Shown here: piece after piece, positions 25,201 through 35,936 of the stretch
Layout: every line of letters begins with the position of its first letter
How positions within the stretch are numbered: the first letter of the stretch is position 1
NCBI GenBank assembly: GCA_964247055.1
Contig: OZ176051.1
Span: forward strand, 6,944,001-7,008,000
Length of the DNA: 64,000 nt
Source: Paragordius varius
Lineage: Eukaryota; Nematomorpha
Reading direction: 5' to 3'
Translations under genes and position numbers: made by a program
Notes under the pieces: generated by a model
What the model was told of the DNA's origin: nothing
The model's input: only the letters and a program-made list of their open reading frames with translations
Database searches by the model: none

Positions 25201-25580
25201 TTATTGATTTTAAATATACCTTGATTATCTACAACATCTACCCCAAATTGAATTTGGTCGTTAGAAAATATTTCATAAGGCAAACTTTCCTCATTCCCTT
25301 CACTCAACCTTTGTTTATTGGCAAACGTTCCATTACTACTTTTTGTGTCTTTGAGAAAAAACTAAAATATAAATTTTTAAATTACTTTTTCATTTTCATA
25401 CCATATGATAGCGTGATTACGGGATAATACTTTGCAATCAAATATTCCATTATTTTTTTGGGCCTTTATTTTACCAACAGCTCTTCCAATCTTACAAGGT
25501 TCATTAAGTATAATTTCTCTGCATCCTGAATAAGCCGGAGATATTGATTTTAAAATCAATTTAGGCCAAGCTGTTTCCAT
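13982..25580 (-). CDS. SLMAP: SLMAP-like FHA / coiled-coil tail-anchored protein
   Basis: Tail-anchored scaffold of the STRIPAK phosphatase-kinase complex. Exons on the minus strand: 25386-25580, 25220-25361, 24530-24744, 23954-24025, 23813-23890, 21061-21123, 20817-20954, 20402-20554, 19898-20074, 19166-19261, 17635-17907, 16972-17119, 16820-16885, 16491-16655, 15825-15950, 15498-15653, 15280-15317, 14994-15053, then 14425-14610 or 13982-14080. The FHA domain is nearly complete: [26 protein letters not shown], then [11 protein letters not shown] and [10 protein letters not shown]. Next come [16 protein letters not shown], long coiled coils and Asp/Asn-rich linkers. With exon 19 the chain is 848 aa (human 828); with exon 20 it is 819. 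Intron 1 is 24 nt. The intron 21124-23812 contains the LC8 gene on the other strand. A Met at 25622 in the same frame is an alternative start. Confidence 0.92.
14425..14610 (-). other. SLMAP: SLMAP alternative last exon A (tail anchor)
   Basis: Phase-0 exon with its own stop. It encodes a polar stretch, then the helix [20 protein letters not shown] and a short luminal tail TPPQY, the usual layout of a tail-anchored protein. It lies upstream of exon B in transcription order. Confidence 0.8.
18257..18983. repeat. GC-rich composite repeat with C20 tract and hairpins in an SLMAP intron
   Basis: Two direct repeats of about 85 bp (18257-18341 and 18835-18922, both containing ATGCTGGCTTTGTGATCTGG and ACCGGTAGACCCA) flank about 490 bp. 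That interval holds at least two diverged tandem units of roughly 240 bp (GC-rich motifs near 18375-18440 and 18555-18625). Right after the second direct repeat come 20 C residues (18923-18942) and two compact hairpins, at 944-960 (GAAGTCC-GAA-GGACTTC) and 961-983 (stems around GCTGC-GTA-GCAGC). Base composition is quite unlike the surrounding intron. Origin unknown. Confidence 0.7.
21834..23685 (+). CDS. DYNLL: LC8-type dynein light chain, nested inside SLMAP
   Basis: Cytoplasmic dynein light chain and dimeric hub that binds short linear motifs. Two exons: 21834-21973 and 23559-23685, 88 aa (LC8 is 89). The exon junction splits a Lys codon and gives [20 protein letters not shown], then [11 protein letters not shown] and ILLFKS, the LC8 signature. 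The N-terminal half ([33 protein letters not shown]) is more diverged than usual. The whole gene lies in the SLMAP intron 21124-23812 on the opposite strand; its stop is 127 bp from SLMAP exon 5. The 1.58-kb intron ends in a palindromic MITE (23323-23546) only 12 nt before the acceptor. A weak TATA-like TATATTTAAG sits about 40 bp before the ATG. AATAAA follows the stop at about 23720. Confidence 0.92.
23323..23546. mobile_element. Palindromic TA-flanked MITE in the LC8 intron
   Basis: 224 bp, nearly full-length inverted repeat. Arms begin CAGTCATGTAT and include TTCGTTAAATGGGTATAAAT and ATTTGGTAAA. TA flanks both ends (23321-23322 and 23547-23548), consistent with a Tc1/mariner-type element. 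It has no coding capacity. Confidence 0.82.
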
Positions 25581-26670
25581 GTGAAACCTAATGCATGGCT
25601 TAATGTATGTATCGTCTAACAACTTGGCAAAGTTGTAGTTACCTAAACTATTATTTTATGGTTATAAGGCTTTTTAATAGGTGTCATCTCATGATGTTGG
25701 TAGTTGAGCTGTCTAGTAAGAGACTTATAGATATTGAACCGTTACCATTAGTATTTTTTTGAGCCAAAAAACGGTGTCAAATATTTCTCCCAATTCAACT
25801 ACGGCGCTGAACAATTATATAATTTTTTTTATGTATGAATTAAACAAAATAGTTTTTTAGTTTATATATTAAAGTTGAGTCTTCATAATTGATTTTATGG
25901 CAACTTAATTGTGATGCTCAGAAACTCAATTGCGCAAAAATATTTCCACTATAATGGTTTTTTGTTTTTCAAAAAAGGCGGGTTACATGATAGTCAAAAA
26001 TAAAACCATGGCAAATTTGCTCTGGTATTTTTATGGTATATTCTTCTATTGTGACCGATGCTTCTGGTGTTTTGACGGTTTTATTTCAGATGGCTCACTG
26101 AATAAAAAGTCAATAAATTTACAAAATTTTATTGTGTACTTTTTAAATATATATTCCTAAGATAAAAAAGTTTTTCTCACAAATTATAAAATAGGGGATA
26201 ATCATGCGATTAATAGTTAATTACTTGAAACTGCTATATAACATATCCTCTTTTGCATTATAAAAATGATGTTTTGGCCAATTAGTATCTTTTAGAAACT
26301 TTTGTATTTATTTTTACCTAAATTAATGCTCATAGAAGGAACAAGCTTCTATGGTTAATAACTTTTTTAGCGCGATCCTTCGTAAAAACATTCAAATCCT
26401 TATTTTAAGTTAAAATAATTTTCACATTTAACACCAGTTTCACTGTTAAAGATGACAAATTTTTTTAACAAACAATGTAAATTCCTCATTTTAAAAATTA
26501 AAAGTGTTTTCTTAATTTTGAAACCAGTTGCACTAATAAATATGTGAACAATAATAATTGCTTAATTGATTAGATTTGAATTAAGTTTCTAAGTCAACAG
26601 TATAACATATAAGTTATTGCAAAATTAGCAAAAAACAAAGCGTATCTAACATAATTTAATTTGAATATAT
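25581..26670. other. Upstream flank of SLMAP
   Basis: A+T-rich; should contain the SLMAP 5' UTR and promoter. The plus-strand 76-codon frame at 25930-26160 has no support. No repeat was recognised before the foldback element at 26671. Confidence 0.4.
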
Positions 26671-27218
26671 ACCATTTGCACTCTAAGAGTGTCCTTAAAC
26701 ACTTCAAGTTGGTCCTTGAACACTTCAAGTCGGTTTGACTTTTTTGTTTTGTTTACTTTAATCAATCAAATCGTATATCATCTATTTAATTAATTTTAAT
26801 TTATTTCCTATTATTTAACATTAATTTTAAATCAATATCAACTTTTAATCACTCACCGTATATATTTAATAATTTATTAAAATTATTTTATATTTATAAG
26901 ATTTTAACAAGAAATGAAAAAATATATAAGTTTTCTGGGTTATTAATTACAATTTTTCTAATAAAAACATCTAAAGATTAATAATTTTGTTGAATTGAAA
27001 AAAAAGGTTTGAATCAAAAAATTAATTTTTCAATAAAAACTTTACTTTTAAGTGAATAAATATATAATAAATAAAGAAAATTAGGTTAATAAATAATAAA
27101 ATAAAAAAATATATGCAAAAATTATGGTTAAATTAAATCTTAAAAATTTTAAGGACCAACTTGAAGTGTTCAAAGACCAACTTCAAATGTTCAAGGACCA
27201 ACTTGAAGTGCAAATAGT
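26671..27218. mobile_element. Foldback DNA element with 21-bp iterons (subfamily F2, small copy)
   Basis: 548 bp. Ends read ACCATTTGCACT and AGTGCAAATAGT. About two to three 21-bp units of the type TTCAAGTTGGTCCTTGAACAC lie at each end in opposite orientation. The unique centre matches that of the 44363-45156 element. Flanked by ATAT on both sides. Confidence 0.82.
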
Positions 27219-27545
27219 ATATTTTAACTTACAGCAAATTATACTAATCCTGAGACAAAAAAGCATCCCAAAATGTTTATATAATGTGAAGAGTGTTAAT
27301 ATCGTTTGATTAAATTATATTTATACATAATATAACACTTAATGAATTATATTACAAAATAATCTAAATAAAAACATTGGATTATTTAAAAATTCGCTAA
27401 AAATAATGCATAATAAATGAATAAAAATTAATTTATGCATAGAGAAAAAAAGGGGTTCATTTATGTTTTGTCTGTGTCACATAAGATACCTATTCCGAAT
27501 TCGCAAGCATAAACATCTTTTTAGAGCACAACTATCTTTAAAAAA
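27219..27545. other. Intergenic, no feature seen
   Basis: A+T-rich stretch between the foldback element and a short possible secreted-peptide frame. Nothing else visible. Confidence 0.4.
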
Positions 27546-27698
27546 ATGTCGAAATATTTTGCTTTAATCTTCATAATTCTCATATTGGTGTCACATGTTA
27601 CATTGATCGCAAGCGGGTCACAAAAAAATGAAAATCATGTAGCCAACGATTCACAGGATTTCAATTTTAAAACTCTTCAAATATTAACCATCAAATAA
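27546..27698 (+). CDS. Possible 50-aa secreted peptide
   Basis: A frame from ATG to TAA that begins like a signal peptide: Met-Ser-Lys, then a hydrophobic run (YFALIFIILILVSHVTLIAS) and a polar tail with Asn/Asp/Gln. An Ala-Ser-Gly before Ser-Gln could be a cleavage site. It is too short for a strong claim and has no family match that I recognise. It lies 64 bp from the POP4 stop on the other strand, so the two 3' UTRs would overlap. Chance occurrence in A+T-rich DNA is possible. Confidence 0.3.
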   Translation: MSKYFALIFIILILVSHVTLIASGSQKNENHVANDSQDFNFKTLQILTIK

Positions 27699-27761
27699 TC
27701 TGGTGAAGCAAATGAATTATCCAAACACCACCAATAATAAATAACACAAATTAATCATTCA

Positions 27762-29181
27762 TTATCTTATGTGCATTTTAAATTTTTTGCATGTTCGCAT
27801 ATGAGGCTTAAGTAGAATACTGTTTCCTTCGATAGTAACTAAATGGGAATCTACCAGTAATGCAAAATGGCATCCAGCCTTTGGTATAGCTAAATTATAT
27901 TAAATAATATTAAAAAAAGGATTTTTAAATTATAAACTATTGTTTTGAGTATTTAAATAGAAATAAAAATCTATATTGCCATATTTTCAATGTTATATTT
28001 CCGGATAAAGATTGCATTATAAAAAATCAAGAAAAATATGTTTACTTAATTGGAAAAAAAATCGGATTATATGGTTCGAAACTAAAACATACACATATAT
28101 ATACTTTTAACTTTGTCATCGCGGCGAACAATTTTAAATGCATTTTTCGTTTCCATGACAACAATACCAATTTGTCCCAAAAGGGTAGAACAAGTTTTTC
28201 CCCGATCACATGACACAACTTTGATTAAAGCACCATGATAATCCATTTTAAGTATTTTGACATGTAATGCCTCATCAAAATTTAATCTATTATTTTGTTG
28301 TTGTATACTGCTCTTTGGGGTTTGTTTAAACCTAATTTATAATATAAAACATTTATATAATTAACAAATGTGTATTATGATTGATTTTATTTGTCAGGGT
28401 TTGTCGCTTTTTAATGCAGATTGATAGTTAATAAATATTATTTTTGAATCATTAAACCAACTTAAAATGCCCAGAGTTTAATTTAAAAAAAGAAAGTTTA
28501 TTGGGATATTTACAAATGTAGTTATAAGAAAAAAAATATGCTAAACAATAATAAGTCTAAAAAGCACCTTAAATGCGACACTTAAAATATGACAAAACTA
28601 GGGGTACTTAAAGGCATGATATGGAACATAAATTGCAAACTTAGATCTCAAAAGTTAAACCCAAAAAACATTTTGGGAAATATAAACAAACATTTATGAA
28701 TTTTATTGATCAGGGAAATAAATCATACATCAATCGACTTCGATTGGAATAAAAATAGATGACTAAAATAGAAAAAAGCTTTTGATACTATAAGGTTATA
28801 AAAATATTTAAAAAAATAATACTTATCTAATCCAAGATATGTATGAGCGTATGATCTCCATAAAGCATGTAATTGCGCATATTGACTATATTTAAGAGAT
28901 TTTGGGATTTTATAATAATTCAGTTTTTTTGCCAACTTAGCAGAAATTATTTTAAGTTTATTTGGTTTAGTCACTTTAAGGTTATGGGTTGTTTTCCGTT
29001 TTTTACGGGGCATCCGCTTTCTTGTATCGCGTAAATTAAGAACGGTATGAACAGCCACATTGATTGCCTTCTCATCATTGGGTCTTGTAACAATTTGACT
29101 TAAAAAAATTTTCAAAAATTGGTTAGAATTTTGGAAAAAATTATAATCTCCTTGAGCATTAATTAATAAAATACCAGACAT
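27762..29181 (-). CDS. POP4: RNase P / MRP protein subunit p29 (POP4)
   Basis: Core protein of RNase P and RNase MRP, which process pre-tRNA and pre-rRNA. Exons: 28823-29181, 28105-28331, 27762-27889, 237 aa (human 220). Exon 1 carries a Lys/Arg-rich block (KRMPRKKRKTTHN) and HALWRSYAHTYLGL, equal to human HELWKQYIRDL. Exon 2 holds the Sm-like core: LHVKILKMDYHGALIKVVSC, then LGQIGIVVMETKNAFKIV. Exon 3 aligns over 37 residues without a gap to the human end: IPKAGCHFALLVDSHLVTIE and KKFK. The phases fit exactly. The first 45 residues are not conserved, so the true start may be internal. Confidence 0.92.
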
Positions 29182-29259
29182 AAGTTAGGTGAGTACTTGC
29201 AGCATGAAGCTAGCTATAAAAAATTCAACCATATGTAAATGATTTTAACACTTGGATAC

Positions 29260-29680
29260 AACACATTTATTTTAGTTCTTCCATTCAAATTTGGGTTAAA
29301 TACCCCAGGCTTGTTTAAAATTTTTAAAAAATATGGAAGGAATCGAAACCATAGCAAAATTTTGCACTTATATAACATTAATAAATTGGAATATATAAAA
29401 ATTTTATTCAAATATACTTGATATTACTTATTTTAAGTTGAAACCGAAAGGTAAAAATTAGATCAACGTGACATGTGTGCAATGGTAAAATTGAAAAATA
29501 ATACAAAATAAACCGCTTTTTCTATTTGTATCAATGTTAGATGTCATTTAAATAAAAAATTTGCCTTTATTTTACGCTTAAAATCAAATGAAGACGAAAC
29601 TTTGCAAAAAAAAATTAAAATAAAAATGGCGTCGAAGAGGTTTGACATGGAACTTTTTTCAAAACGAAATTTTATTTAGA
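29260..29680. repeat. Dispersed repeat R2, copy A
   Basis: Shares three blocks with 50165-50540: TTAAATACCCCAG in the same orientation, and AAACCGC.TTTTCT and a TGGAACTTTTT...GGCG block in inverted orientation. The two copies therefore differ by inversion of an inner segment. Confidence 0.55.
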
Positions 29681-29689
29681 TATTTTGGC

Positions 29690-31790
29690 AGGGCCACATG
29701 CGGCCCTTAGTGCTTTAAAACCTTATGAAAATATTGATAACTTATTTTCTTTTGTTCATCAATTTTTAAAAAACACATAAAAGAATTTTTGCTCATTTTA
29801 AAATTAATTTATTTTCTTTTGATTTAATTTTGGTAATTTTTATTTTTATATGGAGATAAATTTCATAATTTTGGCACACGTTGTTTCTGTTTCTGTATTC
29901 TATTTTTTTCTATTTTAAAATTTTTATTGCTTTCCTTTTTTGTATTTAAGCAACCCTTTTCCCCAAAGTTGCATATACATATTCATTGCTATCCTGCATC
30001 ATTTTTTATAACTCATTCCCATAAAATAATTTTAAAATGAACATCATTAAATTTCGACCTGTTTTTTATAGCATAATTCATATTATTTTCCTATTTTTTT
30101 GAAAAAATTAAATAATAATTAAATATAAATTTAAAGGATGACAACTAATGATAAAAATCGTAAATTATCCGATGAAAATCGCTTTTTTAAAAAAATGGAA
30201 AAAAAATTCTTTGTCGTTTTAAATAAATATATGTAAGGACAACATAATTATAAAAAAATACAATATTAAAAGGCATTTTACAATCCATCATTCCCATAAA
30301 TTACCAGAAAATTATGAGGAAATAAACGAAAAATATAAAAAATTTAAGGTTATACCAGAAAAATCTATATGTCCATAGCCTCATAGGAAAAAGCTGTAAC
30401 ATTAGCTTCGTATGAAATTTGCTATATTTTAGGAAAGATATGAAACTGTTTACTGATTCCCAACTAATAATAGAATATCTAATAAATGATTGCTCTTTTT
30501 TATTCGATAAATTCCATAATAAAGATCAAATCATGAGGCAAATTAAAAAACTTCAACTTTCTGATTCAACATGTGCTCGACACATTGAAGATATATTTAA
30601 ATATATTTTGAACATACCTTATTAGCTCTCAAAAACTGCAAATATTTAGTCTTGCTATTGATTCTAGCACTGATATTAGTCCAATACCCTAATGTGCTAT
30701 CTTCGTGAGATTTTGCAACGTCAACATAATTAACGAGGAAGATTAAAATTTTTTACCAACGAATAATACCACGAAAGGAAGTGATTTTCTCGAAATAATT
30801 AGCACATTTTTTGATAATAATGGTATATCGATGAAAAAATTGGTTTCGATTTACACAGATGGCTGTTCCTCTATGTTTGGAATAAACAAAAAACTTATTC
30901 CTCTTTTGAAAAATAAATATAATTTGCAAATTATTTTATGCTTTCACTGTTTTTTAATTTTTTTAATACAAGTCTTCAAGGGAGCAAATTAATATTTATC
31001 AAATATTCGCTTTTGAAGAAAATTTATAATATACAAACATGATTTTATAAATAAAACACTCCTATATTTTCCAACCCTTAAAACGATTCATGAAGAAAAT
31101 ATGGAATTTACGACGGAGATTAATTTAATAGACAATCATCTAACATTAACTAATGAGGTGAAATTCTTTCAAGAATTAAATATTAAATTGCTTAAAAATC
31201 GTCAAAATCCATGGTATATGGATAAATCCAATATTAAGCAACTTAAGCATTTTGGTTTTGATTAGGCGCATATCATCGAAGAATTCGAAGATTTTAAAAA
31301 TGATTCCAATTTGGAGGCTGTATTCAAGGAGAATCGTAGAGAAGAAAGATATGTAGAGTTTTGGCAAGATATGCCAAACAAATGTAAAAATATAAAAAAA
31401 TGTGCTCAGGTTATCCTAACTGTTTTCCCCTCAACTTATACGTGTGAGACGACATGTCAAGAATACATACAGAAATCGCTTAACCGATGATCATATGGAC
31501 GACGAATCAAGATTGACCTATAAGGTGAAACCAAATTTGTCAAAAATTATTGGTCGATACCAAAATAAATGTTGTTATCAAAATATTTTAATTTTTTAAC
31601 TCAATGGTAAAAAACGAGTTTTTATCTGGATTTACATGCGCAAAAAATTCATTGTGCTGATTTAAAGTATCAATATGTGAATAGGTGTCAAATAGCTATG
31701 GATATTTGCCTTTATAACGTTCATGGCCCTCGAAAAAAAAATATATTTTATTTGGCCCGTCAAATTTTTTTGGTGAGTACCGCTGTATTA
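29690..31790 (+). mobile_element. Degraded hAT transposon with SCAND3/ZBED-type transposase
   Basis: Approximate ends: CAGGGCCACATGCGGCCC on the left and GGCCCGTCAAATTTTTTTGG...ACCGCTG on the right, typical of hAT elements. Inside, pieces of one transposase lie in order on the plus strand: KNRKLSDENRFFKKMEKKFF at about 30155, FTDSQLIIEYLIND then LSDSTCARHIEDIF at 30450-30600, KLVSIYTDGCSSMFGINKK at about 30840, and the C-terminal STYTCE block at about 31430. Several stops and frame changes separate them, so it is a dead copy. No clean target duplication was seen. Confidence 0.75.
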
Positions 31791-34314
31791 AAGTGTAAAA
31801 TCAAGGGCGTGATTAATTCACCTTTCAAATTTGCACCTGTACTCGCTCAAATGTAAAAATATGAGATTTCGTGCATAAACAAGGTTACAAAACCGTGTAT
31901 TTGAAGCGAATTCCCTGACATGAGTGCTGATTTTTTAAGGAGAAGTATTTTTTATTTATCTAAGAATGCGACAAGCATATAGCCCTTTTTTTCCATGGGT
32001 TTAGCTACGCACCGTATAATCATTTTTTGCATAAAGCAACGAAAATAGTTATATACCCAAATTCTCCGAATACGCAGAAGAGCATTTTGACTCGTTAACG
32101 ACCCTACTTATTTGTCTTATAAAGGTAAAGATTATAGCTGTGCGTTTTTTAAGTGTTAATAGTGCCCAACCAGATGTAAATTGACACCACACATGTCAAT
32201 TTAGTATTTTTCCGGTTCAAACCTCCAAATTTAATTATCTTATAAAAATTTAGTATGGCAACGATCATAGTGGCGGAATTTTATCAGTTGCATCCATACC
32301 TCACTAAAATCACGTTTTATGATAGAAAAAAAAGGAAAAGGGGTAAAAAATTGTCCTTCTCAAGACACAAAATTTTTTTCATTTCTTGTTTCGCCACTAC
32401 TCACATAAATTCAACAAATATAAATAACCCCCACTACAATTCAATAATAGAGATTTATTATTTTATAGATATGCCAATAGTGTCATTTTTAAAATTTGCC
32501 GTTTTTTCGCTCATCCTATGCAAAATAGGGGTTAATAAAGAAATACAATCCCGAAAAATAATCTCTTTTAAGCATTTTTCTCCAAAACGCGGTAAAACAA
32601 TGCTCGCGCCAAACACAGTTTAGCCTTTAATAACACTAGTCGACAAATTTGAACATTTTTAAGTACCACCACTCAAACTTTGTATATTATGACTAATTTC
32701 AGTGTTTTAAAACCGAATTTAAAAAAAAATTTGATCCCACCAATCAGAATTTTGAAATTTTATAGGTTTCTCAATTTTTCAAAAACAAGTGAAAATCGAG
32801 AGAAAATTAAATATAACTTTATAATAAAATGTTATTATATTATAAACTTAATATCATTGAATAAAGCGTTTTAAACTCTATCGTTTGAATATAAATATGT
32901 CATTTAAATATCAGAGAGAAAAAAATAGTACGGACTTAAACGTCAAAATTTAGTCTTTTTTTTCAAGTGAATTTTTAACACATATAAAATTTTTTTAAAA
33001 AATACTAAAAAAGGCATTCTATGCTTTAAACCTTCGGCTTTCAGATAGGCTATATTTTTTTTTAGTTTTCGTTCTTTCAAGTACTTATTAGACTTTTTCT
33101 CTTGAGTTGGTTCTTATAACAAATCCTTTATTTATACCTCGTGGATATACCTTATTTTTTTAAAATTATCGGTTGTTTTGTATTTTGAATTTCAGATGGA
33201 TGTTGTGTAGCCACTCTTAGTAGAATTTACTGTTATGGGGTTGGACCATTTGTATTTACCTAATTTATATTCAATTTAATTGTAAAATTTATCTAACTTT
33301 ATTCTGTAAATTGGTTAATTTGACATGTCAATTTGCCTGGATTTTGCTTGCAAGTCACTCTTATCGGACTTTACGATTACTTATTGTTATCTTTGCCACA
33401 TCTGGCATAATTATAGGATCGCTTGGGGGATATGCAGAGCTTGTGCAGCCGCCCGGATCTATCACACTATAATGCGCCCTTTTAGATTTTTAATACTTTG
33501 GCTCTTAGCTTGTTTAGTATCTTATTTAATGCCTAGAATTTGTTATCCATGCATGAAAAATTACTTGTATCGACTTGGTTGTTTGAATATTTAAACATAT
33601 GTACACGAGAAATGATTGTTATTTTTGAATTAAATACAAATTTAAAAATTAAATTTTGAAAAAATCCTATTGGTGGCCTCAATTTTCTTTTTTGTTTTGG
33701 CCTATCTATGCCATTAGCTATCAGAAAATGCAAAAATATTGGGGTGGTGCAAAACCTTGTTGAGCATTATAATTAGCCCTCTTACTCTACATCTCCGACT
33801 ACCGCTTTTGCAACAAACTAAGTTCCCAAAAGTAAAGCCATGAATCAATTCTGTAATAATTAGAGGTTATAAGCTCTTACTATGTTAAGTATGCCATTAT
33901 ATAAAATTTCGTGGTTTAAAAAATCATATTTTTAGACTATCGATAAAAAGTGGATGATTGTGATATTTCAGAAAATTTATTGTTTTCGCTACATTCATCG
34001 AACGCGCAAAAAAAACATATATCTAGTAATTAGTAGGGGTAAAACTAGATTATGTCATAAAAATCTTAAAAATGCTAAATATCTTCCAGCATATTTAAGC
34101 AGATAAAAGACAAAAGTTGTAGGACAAATTTACCTATTTTGAGTAATTTTCTTATAGACATAAATGAATGTTTAACGAAATTTGGAAATTAGTCAAAGGA
34201 GAGGTAATTGTAAAATTGGTTTAAAAAATAAATATATTAGGAAAAAAATATGGAAAATATAACAAAATACAATAGAGATAATTGTTATAAAACTCAGTTA
34301 AAATTCATTAATAT
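31791..34314. other. Intergenic, no confident gene
   Basis: Several unsupported open frames occur (for example 32255-32623 and 33325-33594), none with a recognisable family or neighbouring exons. The part near 33340-33500 is less A+T-rich than the rest and may be an old insertion. Confidence 0.4.
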
Positions 34315-35936
34315 ACCATTTACAGTTCGAATACACCCTTGAACAGTTAAAATTCACACTCGAAGAATTCAAATTCACCCTAAAATAAATTATATGTTTT
34401 TTAAGATTTAAAATTACCTTTATTTTATTATATTTTTAAAATATAAAATTATGTTTAAAATTAAAATAATGCTGAAAATATAATAAACTATGTCGTAAGA
34501 ATATATTTTATATTAGCTAGCCCTGGCAAGATTCGCTGTGACATAGTCACACCAATAATTATTCTTAATAATTTGCAATAAATAGAGGTAATGGAGATAA
34601 AAAAATAATAAAAACATTGAATACTTTTACGGATTTTTGCATAGGCTTAAATATGGTTTACATGAAAATGACAATATATAAACTCCCTAATTAAAGTTAA
34701 TATTCAATATCATTGGAATTATTTTAAGATTTTCATTTTTCGAAATCATGGAAAGTGTTAATTTGAAATTGTGTTTCACACATCTGGGATTAAGGGATAT
34801 AAAAAGAAATCATTTGTTGTACCTTTATAAAGGAAAGAATGATATTATACAAATTCCCCAGAAATGTGTTTAAATGAACTCGTATAACTACTTAAGATTT
34901 TTGAAAATTAGCCCCAAAACCACGATATTTTAGTATGGCGTCTCAGTTTTAAACCGGTAGACCCCTATCCATAGACCTATATGTAAAAAGAGTTAAAATC
35001 TTTGCTTTTATAGGCATTTGGAATCATCTTTGAGACCATCGTCTCATGAATTTTTCAAAAAAATACCTCAACTAATCGTTATATGATGGCGTATTTTTAG
35101 GATATAAAGGTCTCAAATTAACGGCTACTAAAAAAACGCCTGACCTTTTTTACCTAGTTACGTGTAATATTTCAAGCTTTTAATGAGCTCATATGGCTTT
35201 ATAAATTTTCTGTAAATTAGCTCCAAAACAACGCAATTTCTATATAGTGGCGCAGTTTTTGGCGGCTAGTTCCTTACCCCGGGGCACTGAACGCTTTTTC
35301 CATATATGTCTATGGGTAGGGGTCTACCGGTTTAAAACTGAGACGCCATATAAAAATGGCGTGGTTTTGGAGTTAATTTTTAAAAAACTTAAGAAGCCAT
35401 ACGAGTTCAGTCAAACACATTTCTGGGTAATTTGTATAATATCATTCTTTCCTTTAAAAGGGACCACAAATGATTTATTTTTGATATCCCTTGATCCCAG
35501 CCGTGTGAACACAATTTCAAAATAAAACTTTTTACCATAATTTTGTAAAACGAAAATCTTATAATAAATCCAATGATAGTTGAATATTAACTTTAAAAAG
35601 GGACTGTTTAAATATGGTCAATTTCGATAAAACAATATTTGAATTTATAAAACATTTAAAAAAATATTTAAGACATTCTTATTAAATATGTTTATTATTG
35701 TTTTTTATCTCCATTTATTTTTGCAAATTATTAAGAATAATTATTGGTGAGACTACGTCACAGCGAAGCGTGACTGGCCAACTAGTTTTAAATAAAGTTT
35801 AATTTTTTAGAATATCAAAAAATATAAGCAATTTGTAATTTCCAAAAAAATAAATTAATAAGGATAAATGGAGCCGAAATTTAATATTTTTAGGGTAATT
35901 GAGAGTGTTTAAGGGTGAATTTGAGGTGTACGTTGT
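34315..35936. mobile_element. Large foldback element, almost wholly palindromic (subfamily F3)
   Basis: 1.62 kb. The left end ACCATTTACAGTTCG is followed by units of 21 bp (CACCCTTGAACAGTTAAAATT-type); the right end is more decayed. Inverted arms of about 700 bp run almost to the middle. Matching blocks include CCAATAATTATTCTTAATAA (34550 against 35730), GAATGATATTATACAAATT (34837 against 35435) and TTTTAAACCGGTAGACCCCT (34951 against 35315). No transposase. ATAT flanks both ends. Confidence 0.85.

Noticed and set aside
27985-28212. Plus-strand open frame resembling the POP4 C-terminus (VIFPDKDCII...LYGSKL), which suggested an inverted last exon
   Set aside because: The true minus-strand last exon (27762-27889) aligns over 37 residues without a gap to human POP4 and is in phase. 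The plus-strand frame overlaps the intron and exon 2 antisense and is a chance resemblance.
32255-32623. 122-codon open frame
   Set aside because: No family match, biased A+T composition, no neighbouring exons, no consistent splice structure.
33325-33594. Two overlapping hydrophobic frames in a less A+T-rich patch
   Set aside because: Neither resembles a known membrane protein, both end quickly, and no flanking exons fit.
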